This document shows, in pieces, positions 1 through 5,883 of a DNA stretch of 6,020 nucleotides. The DNA is from an uncultured Bacilli bacterium (GTDB taxonomy: Bacteria; Bacillota_I; Bacilli_A; RFN20; CAG-826): the NCBI GenBank assembly GCA_944342125.1, contig CALVMF010000065.1, positions 1-6,020 on the forward strand, given 5' to 3'. How positions within the stretch are numbered: position 1 is the stretch's first letter; each line of letters opens with the position of its first letter. The notes beneath the pieces were generated by a model. That model had not been told where the DNA came from, made no database searches, and saw only the letters and a list, made by a program, of their open reading frames with translations. Made by a program: the position numbers and the translations under genes.

Positions 1-52
1 TTAGGTTTTGACTATTTTTACCTGTTTGATAAATGACTTGAGTATGTAGAAA

Positions 53-82
53 TTTACATTTTTATTAGAATTTTTTACATTT
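53..82. repeat. Pair of direct repeats TTTACATTT, 21 bp apart, upstream of mglB
   Basis: The nonamer TTTACATTT occurs at 53-61 and again at 74-82. The start-to-start distance is 21 bp, about two helical turns, so a protein could contact both from one face of the DNA. The repeats lie just upstream of the cre box. The first copy could also be a -35 element (TTTACA 53-58) with TACATT (76-81) as a poor -10, which would put the transcription start at the cre box. The region is very A+T rich, so chance is a real alternative. Confidence 0.25.
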
Positions 83-87
83 AATCG

Positions 88-103
88 ATGTAAGCGCTTT
101 CAT
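88..103 (+). promoter_or_regulatory. cre box, CcpA binding site for the mgl operon
   Basis: TGTAAGCGCTTTCA at 89-102 fits the Bacillota catabolite-response consensus TGWAARCGYTWWCW at every position, including the central CG and the near-dyad. It lies 75 bp before the mglB start, and a sugar uptake operon is a typical CcpA target. If the promoter is the TTGACA at 111, the box is centred near -50. If an upstream promoter (-35 at 53) is used, the box overlaps the transcription start and would repress. The sequence alone does not decide between these. The match is seen directly; CcpA control is inferred. Confidence 0.85.
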
Positions 104-110
104 TAAAATA

Positions 111-139
111 TTGACACATAGGATAACTCGTATGAGTAT
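111..139 (+). promoter_or_regulatory. Candidate sigma-A promoter of mglBAC
   Basis: TTGACA at 111-116 is a perfect -35 hexamer, 8 bp after the cre box. At the standard 17-bp spacing the -10 would be GAGTAT (134-139), which keeps only three consensus bases; TATCTT (137-142) is better but 20 bp away. A strong -35 with a poor -10 may mean an activated promoter, or that the true promoter is elsewhere. A small dyad ACTC-N4-GAGT (126-137) covers the spacer and could be an operator. The predicted leader is about 30 nt. Confidence 0.45.
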
Positions 140-177
140 CTTATTTCACGGAATTAAATAGGAGGATAAGTTATAAT

Positions 178-1296
178 ATGAAAAAATTAATTCCATTTGC
201 AGCTTTAGGCTTATTAGTCGCAGGCGCTACAGGTTGTGGCGGTGTAACACCTTGGGAAGGTGATTGGAACTGGGATGACGCAATCGCTGATGGTGAATTA
301 GGTTACATTATTCTTGTTGGTGAAGATGGAAACCCAGAAGCCGAAGATAGAACAAAAGGTTGTATCGATGCTTTAAATGAAATCGCTACTGAAGGCGGAT
401 TTAAGGCTGTTGAACTTGAAAGACATACGTGTATCGATTCAAACGGAAATCCATGGAACGACCAAGCAGCTAAAGAAACTGTTGAAAGATGTGTCACACA
501 ATATGGCAATAAATTAGATTTCATCGTTTCTAATAATGATGGTATGGCAATTGCTGCAGCTGGTGTAGCATCTTTAGCTAAAAAGACCCCAATTGTTGGC
601 TTTGATGCTTTAAGTGCCGCTTGTGATATGATTAAAGCTGGAACTCTTGCTGGTTCAGTTTCTCAAAATGGTGACGACCAAGCATTAGCAGCTGCAACTG
701 TTTTAGCTAATTTATTAACTGGTGAAGAAACTGTAATTGATGATAAATATGGTGGAAAAGCAGAACTTAACCTAGCAGATATCAGCAAACACATCGTTCA
801 AACACAATTTGCTGCAGTTACAGCAGGCAATGCAGATGACTTAAAACCTGGCTCTTATGTCAAAATCGAAGAAAATCCTGATGTTAAAGGCAAGAAAATG
901 TTGATTGCTACATATAGTAAAGATGATAATTTCATTAAAGAAACTTATAGACAAGCATTGCCACATTATGCTAAAGCTATGGGTTTTGAAGTCCAAGTAA
1001 TTGAAGGTGATGGAAGCGATGACGCAGATTTAAGACAAAGATTAACGACTTTAGCGAATGACTTTAAACCTGATTGTTATGCTTTAAACATTATTACTCA
1101 TGCTAACTATGAAGAATATCTAAAGATAACTGGCGATGCTCCAGTAGTCTTCTTCAATAGACAACCAAAGAAATCTGATGATAGTGCAGTCGCAGATTTA
1201 TCTACTTTAGATAATGTTTACTTTGTTGGATCTGGATCAACTGGTCAAGGAACAGCACAAGGTCAAATTATTAAAGATTGGTATCACGCACTTTAA
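178..1296 (+). CDS. mglB: Galactose/glucose-binding lipoprotein, MglB-like, apparently circularly permuted
   Basis: Extracellular sugar-binding subunit of the MglBAC importer, 372 residues. A lipoprotein signal peptide (KK, hydrophobic 4-18) ends in ATGC, with Cys20 as the lipidated residue. AGGAGG at 160-165 is 12 nt from the ATG, a slightly long gap; no other start keeps the signal peptide. Two halves resemble E. coli MglB but in swapped order. Residues about 30-225 match its C-terminal part: GEDGNPEAEDR (48-58) for GEPGHPDAEAR, Trp93, SNND (118-121), GFDAL (141-145), AGSV (158-161). Residues about 239-372 match its N-terminal part: KDDNF (248-252), VVFFN (323-327), then the YFVG...QGQIIKDW helix ending the protein. 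Asp250, Phe252, Asn327, Arg58, Trp93, Asn120 and Asp143 match known sugar contacts; His, Asp and Asn contacts are replaced by Asn52, Glu54 and Gln163. Length is near that of ordinary precursors. The family call is firm, and the permutation is read from alignment by eye. The exact sugar is uncertain. Confidence 0.88.
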   Translation: MKKLIPFAALGLLVAGATGCGGVTPWEGDWNWDDAIADGELGYIILVGEDGNPEAEDRTKGCIDALNEIATEGGFKAVELERHTCIDSNGNPWNDQAAKETVERCVTQYGNKLDFIVSNNDGMAIAAAGVASLAKKTPIVGFDALSAACDMIKAGTLAGSVSQNGDDQALAAATVLANLLTGEETVIDDKYGGKAELNLADISKHIVQTQFAAVTAGNADDLKPGSYVKIEENPDVKGKKMLIATYSKDDNFIKETYRQALPHYAKAMGFEVQVIEGDGSDDADLRQRLTTLANDFKPDCYALNIITHANYEEYLKITGDAPVVFFNRQPKKSDDSAVADLSTLDNVYFVGSGSTGQGTAQGQIIKDWYHAL

Positions 1297-1318
1297 TTAA
1301 TTTAGTTGTTTAATTTGT

Positions 1319-1353
1319 AAACGCCCAAATAAATTAATTATCTGGGCGTTTTT
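1319..1353 (+). terminator. Intrinsic terminator/attenuator between mglB and mglA
   Basis: A 14-bp stem with one mismatch (left arm 1319-1332, right arm 1338-1351, GC-rich core CGCCCA/TGGGCG) closes a 5-nt loop and runs into TTTTT (1349-1353). It begins 22 nt after the mglB stop and ends 23 nt before the mglA start. Partial termination here would give more mglB than mglAC message, matching the excess of binding protein over transporter core common in ABC importers. The stem would also protect the mglB 3' end. The hairpin is seen directly; its efficiency is not. Confidence 0.85.
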
Positions 1354-1366
1354 CCACAAAGAATGT

Positions 1367-1373
1367 GAGGAGA
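1367..1373 (+). promoter_or_regulatory. Ribosome binding site fixing the mglA start at 1377
   Basis: GAGGAGA lies 3-4 nt before ATG 1377. The in-frame GTG at 1365 would place this Shine-Dalgarno inside the coding region and add only MRRK, with no ribosome site of its own. ATG 1377 is therefore preferred, although the spacing is short. Confidence 0.75.
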
Positions 1374-1376
1374 AAG

Positions 1377-2873
1377 ATGGAAAACGAAAATATTCTTGAA
1401 ATTCATAAACTTTCTAAGTCTTTTGGAAAAAACCATGTTTTGAAAGATATCAATCTTAAAGTCAAAAAAGGATCTGTTATGGGTCTAATGGGTGAAAATG
1501 GTGCTGGAAAGTCAACAATGATGAAGTGTCTTTTTGGCATCTACGCTAAAGATGACGGCTCAATTATTTTTGATGGAAGACCAGTTAACTTTACTGGACC
1601 TAAAGATGCTCTTGAAAACGGTGTTGCAATGGTTCACCAAGAATTAAACCAATGTCTTGATAGAACTGTTCTCGACAACATGTGGTTAGGTAGATATCCT
1701 CAAAAAGGTGTCATTGTTGATGAAAGATACATGGTTCAGGAAACAAAGAATCTTTTTGCTCGATTAAAAATGGACGTTAATCCAAAACAAATAATGAGAA
1801 CTATGTCAGTTTCACAAAGACAAATGTGTGAAATTGCAAAGGCCGTTTCTTATGATGCTAAGATTATTGTTTTGGATGAACCTACATCATCACTTACGGA
1901 AAGAGAAGTTAAAAAACTTTTCTCTATTGTTAGTGACTTACGAGCTCAAGGAATTAGCTTTGTTTATATTTCCCATAAGATGGATGAAGTCTTTGAAATA
2001 TGTGATGAAGTTTCTGTTTTAAGAGATGGTGAAATGATTATGACCAAATCTACGAAAGAAACTAATATGAATGAATTAATATCAGCAATGGTTGGAAGAT
2101 CATTAGACCAAAGATTTCCACCTGTTGACAATAAACCAGGCGAAATAGTCTTAGAAGTTAAAGATTTAAATACTATGTATGCGCCACTTCTTAAAGACAT
2201 ATCTTTTTCAGTTCGTAAAGGTGAGATTTTCGGTATTTACGGATTAGTTGGTGCAGGTAGAAGCGAATTGCTCGAGACACTATTTGGTTTGCGCACAATC
2301 AAAACTGGAAAAATTTTTTACAAAGGAAAGGAAATTAAATTTAGAAATTCAAAAGATGCCATGGATTATAACTTTGCATTCGTTACTGAAGAAAGAAAAT
2401 TTAATGGTATGTTTGCAAAAGGTGATTTAATTTTTAATACGACGATTACTTCACTTTCAAAAAATATGACAGGGCCAGTTCTTGATAATAAGAAGATGAA
2501 AGACGCAACAATTAGAGAAATACATACTATGCATACAAAATGTATGGGTCCAACAGATGCGATTACTTCATTGTCAGGTGGCAACCAACAAAAAGTAATT
2601 ATTGGTAAATGGCTCGAAAGAGAACCAGAGGTATTTCTACTAGATGAGCCGACAAGAGGTATTGATGTTGGCGCAAAATACGAAATTTACCAACTTATTA
2701 TTAATATGGCAAAACAAGGTAAAACTTGTATTGTTGTCTCAAGTGAAATGCCTGAAATATTAGGTATTACCAATCGTATTGCGGTTATGAGCAACTATCG
2801 TCTTTCTGGAGTGGTTAATACTAAAGAGACTAACCAAGAAGAATTGTTGCGCTTAAGTGCAAAATATTTGTAA
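1377..2873 (+). CDS. mglA: Galactose/methyl-galactoside ABC transporter ATP-binding protein MglA
   Basis: Cytoplasmic ATPase of the sugar importer, with two fused ABC domains in 498 residues, the normal family length. Domain 1 has Walker A GENGAGKST (39-47), a signature in the MglA-type form MSVSQRQ (143-149), Walker B VLDEP (165-169) and a switch histidine in YISHKM. Domain 2 has a Walker A-like GLVGAGRSE (289-297) in which the catalytic Lys/Ser/Thr pattern is altered, then LSGGNQQ (399-405) and LLDEPTRGIDVG from 421. A degenerate second Walker A is usual in MglA/RbsA/AraG proteins, so it is not a defect here. The linker motif MVGRSLDQRFP and the C-terminal SSEMPEILGIT block closely follow E. 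coli MglA. The gene sits after the attenuator and 15 bp before mglC, so A and C are surely co-transcribed. Xylose or ribose paralogues are less likely given the MglA-specific motifs. Confidence 0.95.
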   Translation: MENENILEIHKLSKSFGKNHVLKDINLKVKKGSVMGLMGENGAGKSTMMKCLFGIYAKDDGSIIFDGRPVNFTGPKDALENGVAMVHQELNQCLDRTVLDNMWLGRYPQKGVIVDERYMVQETKNLFARLKMDVNPKQIMRTMSVSQRQMCEIAKAVSYDAKIIVLDEPTSSLTEREVKKLFSIVSDLRAQGISFVYISHKMDEVFEICDEVSVLRDGEMIMTKSTKETNMNELISAMVGRSLDQRFPPVDNKPGEIVLEVKDLNTMYAPLLKDISFSVRKGEIFGIYGLVGAGRSELLETLFGLRTIKTGKIFYKGKEIKFRNSKDAMDYNFAFVTEERKFNGMFAKGDLIFNTTITSLSKNMTGPVLDNKKMKDATIREIHTMHTKCMGPTDAITSLSGGNQQKVIIGKWLEREPEVFLLDEPTRGIDVGAKYEIYQLIINMAKQGKTCIVVSSEMPEILGITNRIAVMSNYRLSGVVNTKETNQEELLRLSAKYL

Positions 2874-2875
2874 TT

Positions 2876-2880
2876 AGGAG
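2876..2880 (+). promoter_or_regulatory. Ribosome binding site fixing the mglC start at 2889
   Basis: AGGAG directly follows the mglA stop and is 8 nt from ATG 2889, the ideal distance. The in-frame GTG at 2880 shares the last base of this site and cannot be served by it; a further ATG at 2901 is too far. The start at 2889 is therefore preferred. Confidence 0.8.
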
Positions 2881-2888
2881 TGGAATAT

Positions 2889-4544
2889 ATGGAAAATACA
2901 ATGCAACTTTCCCCTCTTGAACAATTTCAAAAAGAAGTTGAAAAGCGTCAAGCCGAACTAAACGATTTACGTTTAGATGGTGTTACTAAGATTGAAAACT
3001 TAAAAAATGAAATCACCAACGTAAAGAAGAATAAGCAACTTGATGCTGAGACCAAGGGAAAACTTGTTGAACAAAGTAAAAAAGAATTACTTGAAGCAAA
3101 ACAAGTCAGGGACGAAAGAAAAGAAGATGTTAAAGCAAAAGTAAACGAATTTATTGCTTACATTAAAACAACTACTGATGGTTTTATTAATACTAAAAAG
3201 GAAGATAATAAAACCAAAATTGCTGAATTAAAAGCTAAATTTAATGAAGATTTAGCGAGTGAAAATGAGCGTTATAAAAAAGCTTTAGAAGAATTAAATG
3301 CGAATAAAGATGAAAATTACAGCAATAAACTAAAAGACTTAAGAGTTGAACATAGACAACTCTCAGGCGACTTAAAAGTCAACTATGCCGACAAAGTCGA
3401 TAAATTAAAAGACGAACTACATCAATTGTATTTAATGAGATTTAACGCAATTGAAGCAGCTAATAATAAGCGTCTTCCAATCGTAGATGATGCTCATCAA
3501 AAAGCTGAAAACTATCTTTACGGATTTAGCTGGAGAAAATTCTTACTTAATAACGGTTTATATTTAGCGATTATTGCAATGCTAATTGTTGCTATTATTA
3601 TGTACGCAGCTCAACGTGGCGGATTCTTATTAAGTTGGACAACAATTGTTCTTATTCTTAATCAAACTGCACCAAAAGTGTTCCTAGCGCTTGGTGTTGC
3701 GGGTCTAATTGTACTTGCAGGTACTGATCTTTCTATTGGTAGACTTGTTGGTCTTAGTGCAGTTTTAACTGGCATGATGGTGACCACAACTGGTGAAACT
3801 TCTGTAGAATTCTTTGGAGTATCACCAAGCTTTGTAGGAATGCCATTAGGCTTAAGAGTTGTATTTGGATTCTTGCTATCTATCGTTGCTTGCGTTGTGA
3901 TAACTTCGATAGCGGGATTCTTCTCAGCAAAATTCAAAATGCATCCATTTATTTCAACCCTTGCAACTCAATTATTCACATTTGGTATGTTAGCGGGTAT
4001 TACTGGTAACTCATTTACTGGTTCTCCAGATAGTGGTGTTGTTCAAGCAGTAAGTGGCGTTATGGGTTCAAGCGGAATTTCAGTAATGGTTATATATGCA
4101 ATTATTGGTATTGCTGCTGTATGGTTTATTTGGAATAAAACAACTTTTGGTAAAAATATGTTTGCAGTTGGTGGTAACCCTGAAGCTGCAACTGTATCAG
4201 GTATTTCAGTATTTTGGGTAACAATGTTTGTCTTTATCTTAGCTGGTGTATTGTATGGTATCGGCGGAAGTATCTATGGTATCTATACTGGTAACGTTCG
4301 TGCACAAACTGGTCAAGGTATGGAAACTGACGCAATTGCTGCTTGTGTTGTCGGCGGTGTCTCATTCACTGGTGGTGTTGGTAAGGTAAGAGGCGTTGTC
4401 ATCGGAGCATTACTTTTCCAAATGATTACAGTTATTCTTCCTTATTTAGGAATTACCGATACAAACTATCAACTTGCTATTAAAGGTGTTATTGTTCTTG
4501 CTGCTGTTGCACTCGATTGTGCTAAGTATTTAAAGAAGAAATAA
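2889..4544 (+). CDS. mglC: Galactoside ABC transporter permease MglC with a ~210-residue N-terminal coiled-coil extension
   Basis: Membrane channel subunit, 551 residues, against about 336 for E. coli MglC. Residues about 215-551 are a complete permease: first membrane helix about 219-243, LGVAGLIV then GTDLSIGR (278-285), NKTTFGKN followed by GGNPEA (428-433), METDAIAACVVGGVSF from 478 with GGVGKVRGV after it, and a KYLKKK end. Each block aligns with MglC, so nothing of the channel is missing. In front lie about 210 mostly charged residues (Lys/Glu/Asp/Asn with spaced Leu/Ile/Val), with no proline between residues 10 and 196 and no cysteine or tryptophan, as expected for long helical coiled coil. 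It has no signal peptide and precedes the first membrane helix, so it should be cytoplasmic, on the MglA side. The frame is open throughout and the internal Met183 lacks a ribosome site, so fusion rather than two genes is favoured. The role of the extension is unknown; similar extensions may exist in relatives. Confidence 0.93.
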   Translation: MENTMQLSPLEQFQKEVEKRQAELNDLRLDGVTKIENLKNEITNVKKNKQLDAETKGKLVEQSKKELLEAKQVRDERKEDVKAKVNEFIAYIKTTTDGFINTKKEDNKTKIAELKAKFNEDLASENERYKKALEELNANKDENYSNKLKDLRVEHRQLSGDLKVNYADKVDKLKDELHQLYLMRFNAIEAANNKRLPIVDDAHQKAENYLYGFSWRKFLLNNGLYLAIIAMLIVAIIMYAAQRGGFLLSWTTIVLILNQTAPKVFLALGVAGLIVLAGTDLSIGRLVGLSAVLTGMMVTTTGETSVEFFGVSPSFVGMPLGLRVVFGFLLSIVACVVITSIAGFFSAKFKMHPFISTLATQLFTFGMLAGITGNSFTGSPDSGVVQAVSGVMGSSGISVMVIYAIIGIAAVWFIWNKTTFGKNMFAVGGNPEAATVSGISVFWVTMFVFILAGVLYGIGGSIYGIYTGNVRAQTGQGMETDAIAACVVGGVSFTGGVGKVRGVVIGALLFQMITVILPYLGITDTNYQLAIKGVIVLAAVALDCAKYLKKK

Positions 4545-4569
4545 TTAACTTTTGCAAAGAAAAATGTAA

Positions 4570-4597
4570 AAAGGGAGCAAATTTTGCTCCCTTTATT
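4570..4597. terminator. Hairpin terminator after mglC, possibly bidirectional
   Basis: A perfect 11-bp stem (4570-4580 with 4584-4594, core GGGAGCAA/TTGCTCCC) closes a 3-nt loop 25 nt after the mglC stop. The rightward U-run is modest (TTTATT). Read leftward, the stem is followed by TTTTTACATTTTT, a better terminator tail, so the same hairpin may also stop transcripts coming from the right. It ends 14 nt before the start codon of the next rightward gene. Confidence 0.8.
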
Positions 4598-4608
4598 GAA
4601 TTAAGAAT

Positions 4609-4962
4609 ATGTCAATTTATTTGTTTTTTACTCTATTACTTTTCTGCTTGCTAGCTACTTATTTATGTTCAATACAATACATTAAATATTTAAGGAAAGA
4701 GTCAAGTCGTAAAATTCGTGACATTGATTTAATTTTAGTCTCGATACTTTTCGGCGGACCAGTACTAGTTGCTATGTGGTGTGCTTTTTCTGAAATTAGA
4801 GACGAGGATTTGATTCATAAACATCGCTTAATAATTTCAACTATTATTATTTCAATAGTTCAAATAACAATTATTGTTTTGTTATTTGTATTTAACGTAA
4901 TTAAACTAGCCGAAAATCCAGAAACTACAACAGAATTATCATCTTTATTTGACTTGCTTTAG
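4609..4962 (+). CDS. Small three-helix membrane protein of unknown function
   Basis: I do not recognise this 117-residue protein. It has three predicted membrane helices at about 2-22, 40-60 and 74-97. A basic loop follows the first (KYLRKESSRK, 26-35), a charged loop (SEIRDEDLIHKHR, 61-73) separates the second and third, and a short polar tail follows. Cysteines occur at 13, 20 and 58. The basic loop suggests the N-terminus is outside. The start is unusual: no AGGAG-like sequence precedes ATG 4609, the only upstream in-frame option is ATT, and a TGA at 4597 blocks further extension. Translation may be leaderless or weak. The gene follows the mgl terminator closely, so it depends on read-through or on a promoter hidden in about 60 bp. 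It ends one base from the convergent gene. Helix pattern and charge distribution look like real coding sequence, but homology would need a search. Confidence 0.6.
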   Translation: MSIYLFFTLLLFCLLATYLCSIQYIKYLRKESSRKIRDIDLILVSILFGGPVLVAMWCAFSEIRDEDLIHKHRLIISTIIISIVQITIIVLLFVFNVIKLAENPETTTELSSLFDLL

Positions 4963-4963
4963 T

Positions 4964-5761
4964 TTATAGTTGATCAATATCATATAAGATTTTGAATAGA
5001 GCTGTTAAATTAGCAAGTCTTTTTATATGGAAAATGTAGTTAGAATTGTCTTTTTCAATTGTGTAATAAAGAAATAACGAATCATAATCGATTTCATCTT
5101 TTGATCTTGAGAAAGTGAACAATTTTTTAGAGAAAAAACTAGCACTCATTTTCTCTTTTTTCTTTGGTTCATCTTTAGATGCCTCAGTTAAACTTTCAAC
5201 AATGTTGAATAAATAGTATGCGCAAGAAGAATCGATAAAAATAATATTAAAATCGTTATTTAAGATTTTATCTAGTGGTATAACTTCTTTAAAATTAGGC
5301 AATTTCTTTAGTAAATATTGAAGTTCATCAGAGGTTTTATAACCTTTTCCATAAGCAAGGGAAATTTCAGAGTCACTATTTTTTGTTGTTGCTTGATAAA
5401 GTTTTTTTGCCTCTTCGTAAAGAAGTTTTAATTCATTGTCGTTTATATTATCTGGTAAAGAAACTAAGAGATTTTTAATTGATTTTCCCTGATTTATGAA
5501 TCTAAAAAGAGTTGTAGAACCATTAAAATCTGATAAAGGATTGTCGTTTGCAATCAATTGATAACGATAACTATTTAAGTCTTTTTTGGATATATTATCA
5601 ACGATCTTAACATTGTCATAATTTGAGATAGTTATTAGATCCTCTTTTTTGCCTTTAATTAAGAAAGAGATATTTTGGGCTTTAGCCATATAAATTCTAA
5701 TTGCTTGAGAAACAAATTGAGGATTTTTAAAACTATCGGCATCTATATATACATATTTCAT
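4964..5761 (-). CDS. Hypothetical protein, tentatively a shortened divergent PlsX-like (phosphate acyltransferase-like) protein
   Basis: 265 residues, soluble, Lys/Asn-rich, with no signal peptide. ATG at 5761 is chosen over an upstream TTG because AGGAGA (5772-5767) lies 5-6 nt ahead of it. By eye the order of blocks follows PlsX, the acyl-ACP:phosphate acyltransferase of phospholipid synthesis. YIDADSF (5-11) stands where PlsX has IDAMGGD, and FLIKGKKEDL (33-42) matches its LVGDEEKI strand-helix. YGKGYKTSDEL (137-147) resembles its EEEGKGNEL, NDFNIIFIDSSCAYYLF (169-185) its ADVVVCDGFxGNxxLK, and IDYDSLFLYYTIEKDNSNYIFHI (224-246) its DYSEYGGAPLLG...HG. PlsX is usually about 330 residues. The missing part is the central glycine-rich region (SAGNTGA to DxGAN), and GG in the first motif is replaced. 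If related, it is probably a non-catalytic paralogue. The reading frame is intact, so it is not a simple pseudogene. Gene reality is firm, family is tentative. Confidence 0.8.
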   Translation of the reverse strand: MKYVYIDADSFKNPQFVSQAIRIYMAKAQNISFLIKGKKEDLITISNYDNVKIVDNISKKDLNSYRYQLIANDNPLSDFNGSTTLFRFINQGKSIKNLLVSLPDNINDNELKLLYEEAKKLYQATTKNSDSEISLAYGKGYKTSDELQYLLKKLPNFKEVIPLDKILNNDFNIIFIDSSCAYYLFNIVESLTEASKDEPKKKEKMSASFFSKKLFTFSRSKDEIDYDSLFLYYTIEKDNSNYIFHIKRLANLTALFKILYDIDQL

Positions 5762-5766
5762 AAATT

Positions 5767-5772
5767 TCTCCT
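5767..5772 (-). promoter_or_regulatory. Ribosome binding site fixing the start of the leftward gene at 5761
   Basis: On the minus strand AGGAGA is followed, after 5-6 nt, by ATG at 5761. The in-frame TTG at 5776 overlaps this site and would add MQEKF without a ribosome site, so the shorter protein is preferred. Confidence 0.8.
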
Positions 5773-5778
5773 GCAATA

Positions 5779-5808
5779 ATTATATCTTATTAAGGAATTA
5801 AATATCGA
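5779..5808 (-). promoter_or_regulatory. Candidate promoter of the leftward PlsX-like gene
   Basis: On the minus strand TATAAT (5784-5779) is a perfect -10. Eighteen bp upstream is TCGATA (5808-5803), a 4/6 match to TTGACA. The predicted start near 5772 leaves a leader of only about 11 nt, just long enough for the Shine-Dalgarno. The -35 lies inside the left arm of the inverted repeat at 5800-5834, so a protein bound there would block this promoter. Confidence 0.45.
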
Positions 5809-5834
5809 TTTTAATAATGTAAATTTCGATATTT
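5800..5834. promoter_or_regulatory. 9+9 bp inverted repeat in the divergent intergenic region, possible operator
   Basis: AAATATCGA (5800-5808) and TCGATATTT (5826-5834) are perfect inverted copies separated by 17 bp, with centres about 26 bp apart. The repeat lies between the divergent starts at 5761 and 5884. Its left arm covers the proposed -35 of the leftward gene. Its right arm lies 18 bp before TATAAAAT (5853-5860), a possible -10 of the rightward gene with no clear -35. There is no GC-rich stem or T-run, so it is not a terminator. A dimeric regulator of both genes is inferred; the regulator family is not recognisable. Confidence 0.4.
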
Positions 5835-5883
5835 TACTTACTTTTGAAAGGTTATAAAATATCTTTAACAGAGGAAAATAGAG

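Noticed and set aside
303..524. Leftward 73-codon open frame inside mglB
   Set aside because: It is fully antisense to a strongly supported gene, has no ribosome site and no recognisable protein features.
289..1296. MglB order explained by a frameshift or two fused gene fragments
   Set aside because: There is one uninterrupted frame of normal length, with ligand residues kept in both halves and a plausible linker; decay would not preserve these.
1365..1376. GTG start giving MglA four extra residues
   Set aside because: It would put the Shine-Dalgarno inside the coding sequence; ATG 1377 matches the family N-terminus.
1828..2584. Several short open frames on both strands within mglA
   Set aside because: They are shadows of a conserved ATPase gene and show no independent start signals or motifs.
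3435..3530. Internal start of a normal-length MglC, making the coiled coil a separate protein
   Set aside because: ATG 3435 has no Shine-Dalgarno, no stop codon separates the parts, and the frame is continuous from a well-placed start at 2889.
3662..3937. Leftward 91-codon open frame inside mglC
   Set aside because: It is antisense to conserved permease sequence and its composition reflects the complement of hydrophobic codons.
178..4962. Mycoplasma-type code with TGA as tryptophan
   Set aside because: Tryptophan is TGG throughout, no in-frame TGA occurs within the genes, and they end on TAA or TAG, so there is no evidence for recoding.
4970..4977. TTGATCAA palindrome just after the convergent stop codons as a terminator
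   Set aside because: It is only 8 bp, A+T rich, with no loop and no T-run.
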